Assembly (NCBI GenBank): GCA_007131745.1
Contig: SLPX01000065.1
Location: 1-14,895 of the forward strand
DNA: 14,895 nucleotides
From: Myxococcales bacterium
Lineage (GTDB): Bacteria > Myxococcota > Polyangia > HGW-17 > SLPX01
Direction of reading: 5' to 3'
The notes beneath the pieces were generated by a model that saw only the letters and a program-made list of their open reading frames with translations, was not told the origin of the DNA and did no database searches. The number at the start of each line of letters is the position of its first letter. Position 1 is the first letter of the stretch. Positions 1 through 6,315 of this stretch are shown here, piece by piece. The position numbers and the translations under genes were made by a program.

Positions 1-2
1 AC

Positions 3-230
3 CTGGACGATCAGGCACGGGGATTTCCTCACATCCACCTGTTGCAGGATCTTTCAGAGCAATCACTAAAGGAGTTCGCAGTGGAGTTCAGGTGGGACGC
101 AGTCATGAGCGAATCCACCCGCGCTGCATGTTGCGGGTTTGCTCGCAATCTTTTCGATCTAGAAGAGGTGGGCGTGGAACTCTACCATGCGTTTTACAAA
201 AAGTTATTGGGGAGTGTTTCCGATCCATAA
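3..230 (+). CDS. C-terminal part of an unknown protein (5' end outside window)
   Basis: An open frame enters from the left edge and ends at TAA 228-230, giving at least 75 residues with no stop. The visible protein is mixed in charge and ends in a helix-like stretch rich in Glu, Leu and Lys (around FDLEEVGVELYHAF). There is an internal ATG or TTG near 42, but no convincing ribosome site precedes it, so I read this as the tail of a longer gene. I do not recognise the family. Another overlapping frame (92-295) is also open but has less protein-like composition. The VapBC promoter lies 55 nt downstream. Confidence 0.35.
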   Translation: MDDQARGFPHIHLLQDLSEQSLKEFAVEFRWDAVMSESTRAACCGFARNLFDLEEVGVELYHAFYKKLLGSVSDP

Positions 231-284
231 AACAAAAGGTTCGTCCATCCATCCAAGCAGCGCTTCAGCGGAATGTTCAAATCC

Positions 285-321
285 TTGACATCTAACCATT
301 TTTATCGATATGGTTATATGT
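285..321 (+). promoter_or_regulatory. vapBC promoter with overlapping inverted-repeat operator
   Basis: A perfect -35 hexamer TTGACA (285-290) is followed after 18 nt by TATGGT (309-314), a 4/6 match to the -10 consensus. Between and across the -10 lies a perfect 7-bp inverted repeat, TAACCAT (293-299) and ATGGTTA (310-316), with a 10-nt spacer. That is the position expected for an operator bound by the ribbon-helix-helix antitoxin (with the toxin) to shut off its own transcription. Transcription should begin about 7 nt past the -10, near 321, which is next to the proposed ATG at 322, so the mRNA may be leaderless. Binding itself is inferred. Confidence 0.6.
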
Positions 322-567
322 ATGAAGACAACCGTACATATATCTGACTCTTTGTTGGAAGAGGCAAGGAGGGTAGCCCGGAGCGAGAAATCAACCGTCA
401 GAGCGTTGATTGAAGAGGGGCTTCAAAAAATCCTCAAGGAAAGAAAGCGGAAAACTCCTTTCAAGCTTCGTAAAGTCGGTTTTAAAGGCAGGGGACTTCA
501 GCCGGGGATTGCCGGCTCTTCCTGGGAGCGGATCCGGGAAATGAACTACGAAGGAAGAGGCGGATGA
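322..567 (+). CDS. vapB: VapB-type antitoxin (ribbon-helix-helix)
   Basis: This 81-residue protein opens with a typical ribbon-helix-helix module: a short beta strand (MKTTVHIS), then helices through SLLEEARRVARSEKSTVRALIEEGLQ. The C-terminal half is rich in Lys, Arg and Gly and would be the flexible toxin-binding tail. In known VapBC pairs the antitoxin wraps the toxin active site and dimers bind the operator. An upstream in-frame ATG at 310 would add MVIC, but it falls inside the predicted -10 and operator, so ATG 322 is preferred. No Shine-Dalgarno is seen, consistent with a leaderless message. The stop overlaps the toxin start by four bases (ATGA), the usual arrangement for translational coupling. 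Confidence 0.8.
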   Translation: MKTTVHISDSLLEEARRVARSEKSTVRALIEEGLQKILKERKRKTPFKLRKVGFKGRGLQPGIAGSSWERIREMNYEGRGG

Positions 568-1001
568 TAGGTGTTGACACCAACCTTTTGGTCTATGGAC
601 ACAGGGAGGATTCGCCCTGGCATGAGTCGGCCTTCGGATGTCTCCGGGAACTTGCAGAGGGCAACGCTCCATGGGCTTTACCATGGCCTTGTATTCATGA
701 GTTCCTGGCTATAGTCACCCACCCGCGAATCTACGACCCGCCCAGCCCGCTGAAGGTTGCACTGGAGCAGGTTGCAGCGTGGTTCGAGTCGCCGAGTCTT
801 GTCCTGCTTTCCGAGGGCGAAGGCTACATGATTGAGCTTAGCGATTTGCTGCAAGCAGGAAAGGTTGGCGGCCCTCAAGTACACGATGCAAGGATTGCCG
901 CTTTGTGCCGCTTCCATGGAGTCAGGGAGTTGTGGACTGCCGACCGGGATTTCAGCCGTTTTACCGGCATCGTTGTGAAGAACCCGCTTATTGCAGCGTA
1001 G
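564..1001 (+). CDS. vapC: VapC-type PIN-domain ribonuclease toxin
   Basis: The protein is 145 residues, a normal length for a single PIN domain. The acidic metal-binding residues are all visible: Asp5 in VDTNLLVY, Glu46 in HEFLAIV, Asp108 in VHDARIA and Asp127 in TADRDF. PIN toxins of this class cut RNA (tRNA or rRNA in the studied cases) using Mg or Mn held by these residues; the target here is unknown. The start codon overlaps the antitoxin stop, so the pair is one coupled unit. All four acidic positions are retained and there is no frameshift, so the toxin looks intact. Confidence 0.88.
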   Translation: MIGVDTNLLVYGHREDSPWHESAFGCLRELAEGNAPWALPWPCIHEFLAIVTHPRIYDPPSPLKVALEQVAAWFESPSLVLLSEGEGYMIELSDLLQAGKVGGPQVHDARIAALCRFHGVRELWTADRDFSRFTGIVVKNPLIAA

Positions 1002-1008
1002 TCGTAAT

Positions 1009-1050
1009 CCCACACTTTTCTTCCACAATCATGTCCCCCACTTTTCTTTC
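1009..1050. repeat. Two imperfect copies of a 16-bp C/T-rich repeat, period 26
   Basis: CCCACACTTTTCTTCC (1009-1024) is repeated as CCCCCACTTTTCTTTC (1035-1050), 8 nt after the vapC stop. Spaced short repeats of this kind occur at transposon ends, but no matching transposase or opposite end is seen here. The function is unknown. Confidence 0.4.
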
Positions 1051-1096
1051 TCGTGGATCCGAGAGTATGATCGTTCTGTTCATCCGGACGCGAGCT

Positions 1097-1633
1097 TCAT
1101 CGAGGAGGCGTAGGCAGAGAGATCCCGTGGAGAAGCGAGTCTTCCTCGTGCGGTTCACATCCATCGAAGACCACTCGAGCGAACCACCCCTTCCCCGCAA
1201 GCGTGGTAACGCTCACCTCGCGCTCAATGCCCTCGAACATCGAGGTCACCAACACCGAGCGCGGCTCACCTCCAAAGTCGACTTGGCGACGTGAAGCCAC
1301 CATCATCGCCCCGCCCGTCTCCTCGGGAAACGGACGCCACCAATGGACGTCCACGCTGCACTTCGAGCCGGGGAGAGCGTACCGGAGCATACCCGGACCC
1401 TCGCCGACGACAGCGAATTCCCCCGTTTCGATCTTGAAAGGGAGAGGACCGTGGTCGGAGGGGCGAGCCGCCTTTTGTGATTGGTCAGGGGTGCGCACGG
1501 GTGAGGATGCTTCGTGAGCGGTGCAGCAAGCGCACAACAACACTGTGAAACAAACGTGCAGTGTAAACGCCGGTCCAAAAAGCCCTCTTCGGCTGGAACT
1601 CTGTTCGGTCTTTCGGATTTGGGGGATGTTCAT
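1097..1633 (-). CDS. Putative lipoprotein of unknown function
   Basis: This is a 178-residue open frame. The N-terminus has a basic segment (RK at 7-8, RR at 15-16), a hydrophobic stretch (about 18-35), and a possible lipobox LCAC with Cys36 as the lipidated residue, which would place the protein in the outer or inner membrane facing the periplasm. A Ser/Pro-rich linker (about 40-65) follows, then a globular part with many beta-like segments (for example FAVVGEG, SVDVHWW, SVLVTSM). I do not recognise the family. An AGGA sits directly against the ATG at 1631-1633, too close for a normal ribosome site, so the true start may be slightly different. The gene is more GC-rich than the flanking toxin-antitoxin-like genes and stands alone on this strand. 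Confidence 0.55.
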   Translation of the reverse strand: MNIPQIRKTEQSSSRRGLFGPAFTLHVCFTVLLCACCTAHEASSPVRTPDQSQKAARPSDHGPLPFKIETGEFAVVGEGPGMLRYALPGSKCSVDVHWWRPFPEETGGAMMVASRRQVDFGGEPRSVLVTSMFEGIEREVSVTTLAGKGWFARVVFDGCEPHEEDSLLHGISLPTPPR

Positions 1634-1881
1634 TCCTGAAGAATAGGAGATTCAAAAGCGCTGTTCAAGAAGAATGGGCCTCGTATGGGAGTCGTCGCCG
1701 ACCGCAGAGGCCGAGTGTCTGCGAAAAGCAGCATACTCCATGCTTGTTTTCCATGATACTCTGAGATATCAAACATAAAAGGAAGAGGCGCTTTTTCCAA
1801 ATGTACGAAATAGACAACAAAGATGAAGTGGTTGAGCTGGGTCGTTGGGCTTAATACAAGAGAACAAAAGGGCAAATTGAT
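1634..1881 (+). other. Intergenic stretch with a possible decayed gene start at 1801-1854
   Basis: No intact gene is visible. An ATG at 1801 opens a 17-codon peptide beginning MYEIDNKDEVVEL that stops at TAA 1852. It resembles the N-terminus of small hypothetical proteins often found next to DUF4258-type genes, but the frame ends at once, so it may be a remnant. The resemblance is from memory and cannot be confirmed here. Confidence 0.25.
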
Positions 1882-2103
1882 TTGGAGATAGAATTCTCGC
1901 GCCATGCAAAGAGAAGGGGGAGATTGTACAAAATTCCAGAGGAAACGGTTAGAAGGATTCTGGCAGGAAAAACATTGATTCAAGGTAATCAAGAAATTAT
2001 GGAAAAGGTTGAAGGCTTCAAGTATCCATTAAAGATCGTTGTTTCTGTGGAAGATGATATAATCACAGTAATAACAAATTATCCTTTGAAGAAAGGAACA
2101 TAA
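1882..2103 (+). CDS. DUF4258-like small protein, possible toxin partner
   Basis: The 73-residue protein starts with FSRHAKRRGRLYKIPEETVRRIL, the His/Arg-containing helix that opens DUF4258 proteins, and continues with beta strands around YPLKIVVSVEDDIITVITNYP. The family has a small fold resembling RelE/BrnT-type toxins, and members often sit next to short partner genes. The start is a TTG at 1882 preceded by AAAAGGG at 1866-1872, at a workable distance. An in-frame stop (TAA at 1852-1854) limits any upstream extension. The next gene begins 2 nt after the stop, so the two are co-transcribed. The sequence is clearly more AT-rich than neighbouring genes, which suggests recent acquisition. Toxicity is inferred, not shown. 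Confidence 0.7.
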   Translation: MEIEFSRHAKRRGRLYKIPEETVRRILAGKTLIQGNQEIMEKVEGFKYPLKIVVSVEDDIITVITNYPLKKGT

Positions 2104-2105
2104 TA

Positions 2106-2333
2106 ATGAAAGTATATTATGACGATGAGGCAGACGCTTTATACCTGAAGTTGGGCGATGAGACTCCTGAAGGGGTTGTGGAAATATCTGAAGGGGTTAA
2201 CTTGGACATGACTTCTGATGACAAGCTAGTTGGGATTGAAATCCTGCATGCCTCCAAAAAGATTGATCTAAAAACAATCCTTTCGTACACGCTTGAAGTT
2301 GAAAAGAATTTGATAACACGAAAGACAGCATGA
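2106..2333 (+). CDS. DUF2283 family protein, possible antitoxin partner
   Basis: The 75-residue protein shows the DUF2283 signature from its first residues: MKVYYDDEADALYLKL, then EGVVEISEGVNLDMTSDDKLVGIEILHAS. The pattern of a compact beta sheet followed by a helix is characteristic, and the length is normal. GAAAGGA lies upstream of the ATG, inside the end of the preceding gene, and the 2-nt gap points to coupling. DUF4258-DUF2283 neighbours are a recurrent pair in bacteria and are often proposed as toxin-antitoxin-like units; the biochemical role of DUF2283 is not established. Like its partner, the gene is AT-rich. Confidence 0.8.
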   Translation: MKVYYDDEADALYLKLGDETPEGVVEISEGVNLDMTSDDKLVGIEILHASKKIDLKTILSYTLEVEKNLITRKTA

Positions 2334-2406
2334 CAAAATTATACGATTGTTTGTCGTGACTTTTCTCCTAAATAATCTTAAAGGAAAGGAACTAAGGGCT
2401 GAAAAA

Positions 2407-2540
2407 CCAGATGAATTTGTTCCCGAGAAGCGGATTGTAAGGGGGGTATAGTATTAGTTCGTGGAGAAAAGGTCATATTGGATTCCGATCTTGCCGAGCT
2501 CCATGGATTCAAAACAAGGCTTTTTACTCTTGGTTCGTAG
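2407..2540 (+). pseudogene. Decayed ORF6N-domain gene fragment
   Basis: Two frames together encode the start of an ORF6N domain. The frame from 2407 gives PDEFVPEKRIVRGV and stops at 2449. The frame from 2451 gives VLVRGEKVILDSDLAELHG, the best-conserved block of ORF6N (usually ...RGxxVMLDxDLAxLYG), and stops at TAG 2538-2540, just past the point where the conserved helix should continue. One frame change and an early stop leave only about 40 of the residues expected. ORF6N proteins are DNA-binding proteins of phages and mobile islands, so this marks an old mobile-element footprint. A purine-rich AAGGAAAGGAAC stretch at 2381-2392 could be part of its old ribosome site. Confidence 0.6.
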
Positions 2541-2582
2541 TCGATCGGTGAATGTTTTGAAGGTAGATTGAACGATGGGCGA

Positions 2583-3635
2583 TCAGCCGGGATGTGGAGA
2601 ACGGCCGCGAAGGCACCATGGTTGGATAGGGCAGGGGCGGCAGTTTGGGGGAGGTTTTGCTGATGGGCAGATTTCCAGTATCCCGAGACGGCAGAGAGCG
2701 AAGTCGTATTTCACCGGATCTTTTTCATCGAACTTTTTCAGGGCGTCTGTGATTTCCCGGGCCGCGGCCCAACTCGGCGATTTGCGACGGGTAAAGCCTA
2801 AATAACGGCTGAGGCGCGTTGTGTGCGTGTCGAGCGGCAACACGAGATCCGCTGGGCGGGGGACTGGGCAGGGGACTGGGCGGGGGACTGGGCGGGGGAC
2901 TGGGCAGGGGACGGGAAGCTCGGCCCCCGGGTCTGGATTCCACGTTCCCGGATCCACCCGGTCTTTTCGCACCATCCAGCGAAGCCAGAGGTTCAAGCGT
3001 TTTGCAGCGCTGCCTTTCGATGCATCGGCCAAAAGGTGGTGTGTTTCTCCGAACCGGATGGACGGAATATCCGCCATGCGGGAGGGGTAGCCGGCCCTGT
3101 GAAATTTTTGAGCGAAAACGCTCAGGGATTTCTGTAGATCGTGATCGGTGTTTTCCCAGATGATGGAAAACGCGCGTTTCAGGCTGCCGTATTCCAGGAC
3201 CAGCTCACCTGCAAAAAGGCAGAGCGCGCCCCAGTCGCCGCTTCGGTGGAGACGATGTCCAAGGTCGGAAAAGACGGACAGTTCTCCATAATGTCTGGGT
3301 GTGGACGCTGCATGTTCCACAAACTTCCGGGGTTCATTTCCCATCCTTTCAAGACCTTCGCCAACATGGTCCAGGATTGTTTCGACGCGGCCGTAGGCCC
3401 ATGAAGACGCGAGCAAGCCGGCCACCTCCTGGTCCGCCGGGTCGGAGTACCCTACCACCAGTTCCAGTGGGTCGGGAGATATCAGGTCGGGGCCGGTCGA
3501 ACGGTAGAGTCGTTCGAGCGCATCACGCAGAGAGAGGGGTTTCTTGGAATAAGAAGCGGCTTTGTTCTTGAAGTCTTTTGCTTGCCTGTCGCGGGGTTTG
3601 TTTGCTGTAGATTTTTTTGGTGTTTTGCCGGCCAT
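2583..3635 (-). CDS. DUF2400 / TIGR02757 family protein
   Basis: A 350-residue protein matches the TIGR02757 (DUF2400) pattern along its whole length: DPLELVVGYSDPADQEVAGLLASSWAYGRVETIL (about 56-88), AKRLNLWLRWMVRKDRVDPGTW (211-232), LVLPLDTHTTRLSRYLGF (264-281) and DPVKYDFALCRLGI (306-319). The C-terminus has Cys323, Cys332, Cys335 and Cys341 (C-x8-C-x2-C-x5-C), close in form to the iron-sulphur loop of endonuclease III-type glycosylases, so a DNA-related role is possible but unproven. The N-terminal 30 residues are Lys-rich. An insertion at 241-262 is made of PVPC/PVPR units and replaces the usual short linker before the LPLDTH motif. The gene starts 15 nt after the ADPS-like gene, so the two probably share a transcript. 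Confidence 0.9.
   Translation of the reverse strand: MAGKTPKKSTANKPRDRQAKDFKNKAASYSKKPLSLRDALERLYRSTGPDLISPDPLELVVGYSDPADQEVAGLLASSWAYGRVETILDHVGEGLERMGNEPRKFVEHAASTPRHYGELSVFSDLGHRLHRSGDWGALCLFAGELVLEYGSLKRAFSIIWENTDHDLQKSLSVFAQKFHRAGYPSRMADIPSIRFGETHHLLADASKGSAAKRLNLWLRWMVRKDRVDPGTWNPDPGAELPVPCPVPRPVPRPVPCPVPRPADLVLPLDTHTTRLSRYLGFTRRKSPSWAAAREITDALKKFDEKDPVKYDFALCRLGILEICPSAKPPPNCRPCPIQPWCLRGRSPHPG
2849..2914. repeat. 12-bp tandem repeat inside the DUF2400 gene
   Basis: Four near-identical 12-bp units of the form GGACTGGGC[A/G]GG run from 2861 to 2908, with partial units on both sides. Since 12 is a multiple of three, unit gain or loss keeps the gene in frame; the minus-strand product is a run of PVPC/PVPR tetrapeptides. 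The plus strand (template for the gene) contains many runs of three or more G, so it could form G-quadruplexes. The unit number is likely to vary between strains. Confidence 0.9.
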
Positions 3636-3650
3636 GGTTTTCAGACGTGG

Positions 3651-5291
3651 TTACAGGTTCAGTGTGCCGGGGTTCATTATGCCGTTTGGATCCAGTTTGT
3701 CTTTGATCCCTTTCAAAACGAGAAGGCCCGTCTTTCCAAGATGTTCTTCGTACCAGGGAGTGAAGAGTTTGCCGATTCCGTGGTGATGACTCAAGGAACC
3801 TCCGTGCTTGACGACTGCGTCGATGATGTCTTTGTGGAAAGATTTGTAATCTTCAATTTCATTGCCGCGTTTCATCGGGGACAAGAAGATGAAATAGAGA
3901 TTCGCCCCGTTTTCATAGGCGTGAGAGATGTGGGTCATTGCCACGGTGTCGGGCCGTGTTTTGATCGCTGCCCGCACGTTTTTCCACAAGTTCTGTATGG
4001 AGGACCATGTGACCGCGGTTTCCAGGGTGTCGGTAATCACACCCATGTCCATTAGGTCGTCGCGCAGGTACGGATCGTGAAACCTTCTCTTTTCCCAGGA
4101 TTTGAGAGGCAGAAGTCCAAGGGGTAAGCCGCCGTGGCGAATCGCGGTTGCATGCGCCCGTGCCATTGTGTGTACCGCGGTTCGGGGTTCTCCCTCGGTG
4201 GCGGAAATAAAAAGACTCCGGCCGCCGGGTTTGTACCCGAACCCTTTCAAAACCTTGTCTATCGGCCCGCCGCTCAGGCCGTCCAGTTCGAGAGCGACTT
4301 CAGTTTCTTCCGGATCGGAAAGCCGGAACACGCCGGGTTTAACGTATCCGGCCTGCATGATTTTGCGCAGCGCGGTGAGTCCGTCCTCGAAACTTTTGAA
4401 CATGAAACATATCGGCAGCCTGCCCATCGGGCTGAGCTTGAATATTTTCAACGTGGTTTCCGTGATAATGCCGTAACTTCCCTCGGAACCCACGATTATG
4501 GAATTGAGGTCCGGTCCCAGCGCGGCCCTGGGAAAAGGCCTGGTGGCCACGGTTCCCACCGGTGTCACGCAGCGGAGCGCCAGGACGAGATCCTCGACTT
4601 TTCCGTAATAGGTGGATTGTTGCCCCGCGCCCCTGGTGGCGACCCATCCTCCTACCGTGGAATACTCGAATGATTGTGGAAAATGGCCGCAAGTATATCC
4701 GAGAGCGTTCAGGTGGTTTTCATAAGCCGGGCCGTAGATTCCGGGCTGAACCCTGGCGGAAAGATCTTCCGGGTTGACTTCCAGGACCCTGTTCATGTGT
4801 TTCGTCATGTCCACGCAAATCCCGCCGCGAATCGCATTGAGTCCCAAGGTCACTGAGGACCTCGCTCCGGCCGGAACAACGGGGATTTTCTTTTCATTGC
4901 AAAAGTCAATCAGGGTGCGGCAGTCATTTTCGTCCCGGGGAGCGGCCACCGCGTCGGGCAAACCGGTCGGGTTTTTTAGCCTCATGTTCATGAGATCCAG
5001 GAAAGTGGAACCGCAGGAGTGCTTGACCCTTGAAAAATCATCGACATAAACGTTTTGCGAGCCGACTATTTCACCGAGTTTTTCAATGTGTTGGGGTTTT
5101 AGATTCGACCCGGGAACGTTTTGGATTTCGTCCAATCCGGGCAGGTATGGGGTTTCCATGTCCATTCGGGAAAGACGCAGTTTTTCGCCGATGAAATCCT
5201 TCAACCTTTCTTCTATGGTGTAGAAAACATCCGGAGCTCCCCACTTGAAAACAGCCCTGTAGGATTTCGGAGAAAATCGGCGTATCAGCAT
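3651..5291 (-). CDS. FAD-binding oxidase, alkylglycerone-phosphate synthase (ADPS) family
   Basis: A 546-residue FAD-linked enzyme of the vanillyl-alcohol-oxidase superfamily. It shows the FAD pyrophosphate loop (VVPAGARSSVTLGL, about 138-151), the ADPS signature FPQSFEYSTVGGWVATRGAG (204-223), RFHDPYLRDDLMDMG (403-417), the tyrosine region ENGANLYFIFL (about 460-470) and the active-site histidine cluster HHHG (502-505), ending in LDPNGIMNPG. ADPS swaps the acyl chain of acyl-DHAP for a fatty alcohol, making the ether bond of ether lipids. I chose ATG 5291 because AGGAGG lies 8 nt upstream; an ATG at 5342 would add 17 residues but lacks a ribosome site. No acyl-CoA reductase or DHAP acyltransferase is in the window, so the ether-lipid role rests on family only; a related FAD oxidase is the alternative. 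Confidence 0.82.
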   Translation of the reverse strand: MLIRRFSPKSYRAVFKWGAPDVFYTIEERLKDFIGEKLRLSRMDMETPYLPGLDEIQNVPGSNLKPQHIEKLGEIVGSQNVYVDDFSRVKHSCGSTFLDLMNMRLKNPTGLPDAVAAPRDENDCRTLIDFCNEKKIPVVPAGARSSVTLGLNAIRGGICVDMTKHMNRVLEVNPEDLSARVQPGIYGPAYENHLNALGYTCGHFPQSFEYSTVGGWVATRGAGQQSTYYGKVEDLVLALRCVTPVGTVATRPFPRAALGPDLNSIIVGSEGSYGIITETTLKIFKLSPMGRLPICFMFKSFEDGLTALRKIMQAGYVKPGVFRLSDPEETEVALELDGLSGGPIDKVLKGFGYKPGGRSLFISATEGEPRTAVHTMARAHATAIRHGGLPLGLLPLKSWEKRRFHDPYLRDDLMDMGVITDTLETAVTWSSIQNLWKNVRAAIKTRPDTVAMTHISHAYENGANLYFIFLSPMKRGNEIEDYKSFHKDIIDAVVKHGGSLSHHHGIGKLFTPWYEEHLGKTGLLVLKGIKDKLDPNGIMNPGTLNL

Positions 5292-5442
5292 TTTCAAGAC
5301 CTCCTGTGTCATCGCTGCCGGAAAAGTTCGGTCAGACGACATCTGAGGGTATCATTCATCTCACATTTCGAGATTCATTTCACGTCATTTTGCCCCAAGG
5401 CCGAACCCACGATCGCTGAATACTCTATGAGAGTTTTCGATT

Positions 5443-6207
5443 TTAACACATAACGTAAAACAAGGCAGCGGCGCCGGCCACAATGGTCAGCAACATTGAT
5501 ATTACAAACAGATGGGATCCTTCGCTTTTTGCAACAATCTCTTTGCGGGAGGGGCCTTCGAACTGAACAAACCATTTTTCGCTTCTTTTGACCGGATGCA
5601 AACGTCTCCAGAGAGCGTCGGGAATAAAGACATCCACACCGCAGTACCGGCACGTTGTTCGACGCGTCGTTGTACAGGGAAAAGAAAGTCCCGCGCTGCA
5701 ACTCGGGCAACTCATTGATATCGGTTCGTTGGATTCCGGGGAAAGAGAGAGGTCGAGTGCATCCTGCTGCGCGGAATCCGGTTCTCCGCCGAAGATTTGT
5801 CGGCATGAAGGGAACATGTGTTGCCACAATTCCGGAGGAGGATAGGTGAGGGTGGGTTTGTTGCAGGATGTGCACTGGATTTTTCCTTTGAAACCCGGTT
5901 TTATATCGGAGACAGGGAGTAGGGTGTGGCAACTATTGCACGTTGGTTCTTCAGGGCCGTAAGTTATCTTGCCTCCACAAGAGACATCAATAAAGACTTC
6001 TTTGTCTCCGGGAGAAAGTTCTTTGTGACAGGTTTCAAGCTGATCCAGGATCGGCTCCCAAAAAGTCGGATAAACCGTCATCTTGTAGTCACAGTTGTCG
6101 CACACCGGGTGTTGCCTGGGACCGTTTATGACCGTCTTGTTGGAGCACTTGGGGCATTCAACAACTATCATCACGCTTGCGTGGCGCGGAAAGTAGACTA
6201 TGGTCAT
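5443..6207 (-). CDS. Triple zinc-ribbon protein with C-terminal membrane anchor
   Basis: The 254-residue protein has three CxxC...CxxC zinc-ribbon modules: Cys18/21 with 36/39, Cys90/93 with 112/115, and Cys167/170 with 186/189. Each is followed by a similar motif ending in a Trp segment (VYPTFWEPI, TYPPPELWQHMFP, VFIPDALWRRLHP), so it looks like an internal triplication. A Ser/Asp-rich linker (about 142-163) separates modules two and three, and a hydrophobic segment (about 232-252) at the very C-terminus would anchor it with the ribbons in the cytoplasm. The start at ATG 6207 is chosen for the AAGGAGG just upstream; the open frame extends to 6240. Function is unknown; ribbons like these usually bind nucleic acid or protein partners. 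It sits between the MATE gene and the ADPS-like gene on the same strand. Confidence 0.75.
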   Translation of the reverse strand: MTIVYFPRHASVMIVVECPKCSNKTVINGPRQHPVCDNCDYKMTVYPTFWEPILDQLETCHKELSPGDKEVFIDVSCGGKITYGPEEPTCNSCHTLLPVSDIKPGFKGKIQCTSCNKPTLTYPPPELWQHMFPSCRQIFGGEPDSAQQDALDLSLSPESNEPISMSCPSCSAGLSFPCTTTRRTTCRYCGVDVFIPDALWRRLHPVKRSEKWFVQFEGPSRKEIVAKSEGSHLFVISMLLTIVAGAAALFYVMC

Positions 6208-6315
6208 GCATCCTCCTTGATCCACTTGAGACATCTGCACAAGAACCCTGTTTGAGAAAGCATTATGCTCTCTTATGGCGGGATCATCAACCTATCGGTT
6301 CCGCCCCCCCCGGGC

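Noticed and set aside
1630..1992. 120-codon minus-strand frame
   Set aside because: It runs antisense through the start of the DUF4258 gene and intergenic sequence, and its protein shows no domain-like pattern.
2334..2370. ACGA/TCGT stem followed by GACTTTT after DUF2283 as a terminator
   Set aside because: Only four base pairs and a short T run; too weak to call.
2849..2914. Short regular repeats as a CRISPR array
   Set aside because: The units are 12 bp with no spacers between them, lie inside a coding gene, and no cas genes are present.
2819..3163. Three long plus-strand frames across the G-rich repeat
   Set aside because: All are antisense to the DUF2400 gene, are open mainly because of the 12-bp repeat and lack ribosome sites.
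4134..4673. 179-codon plus-strand frame
   Set aside because: It is antisense to the strongly supported ADPS-family gene and has no family resemblance.
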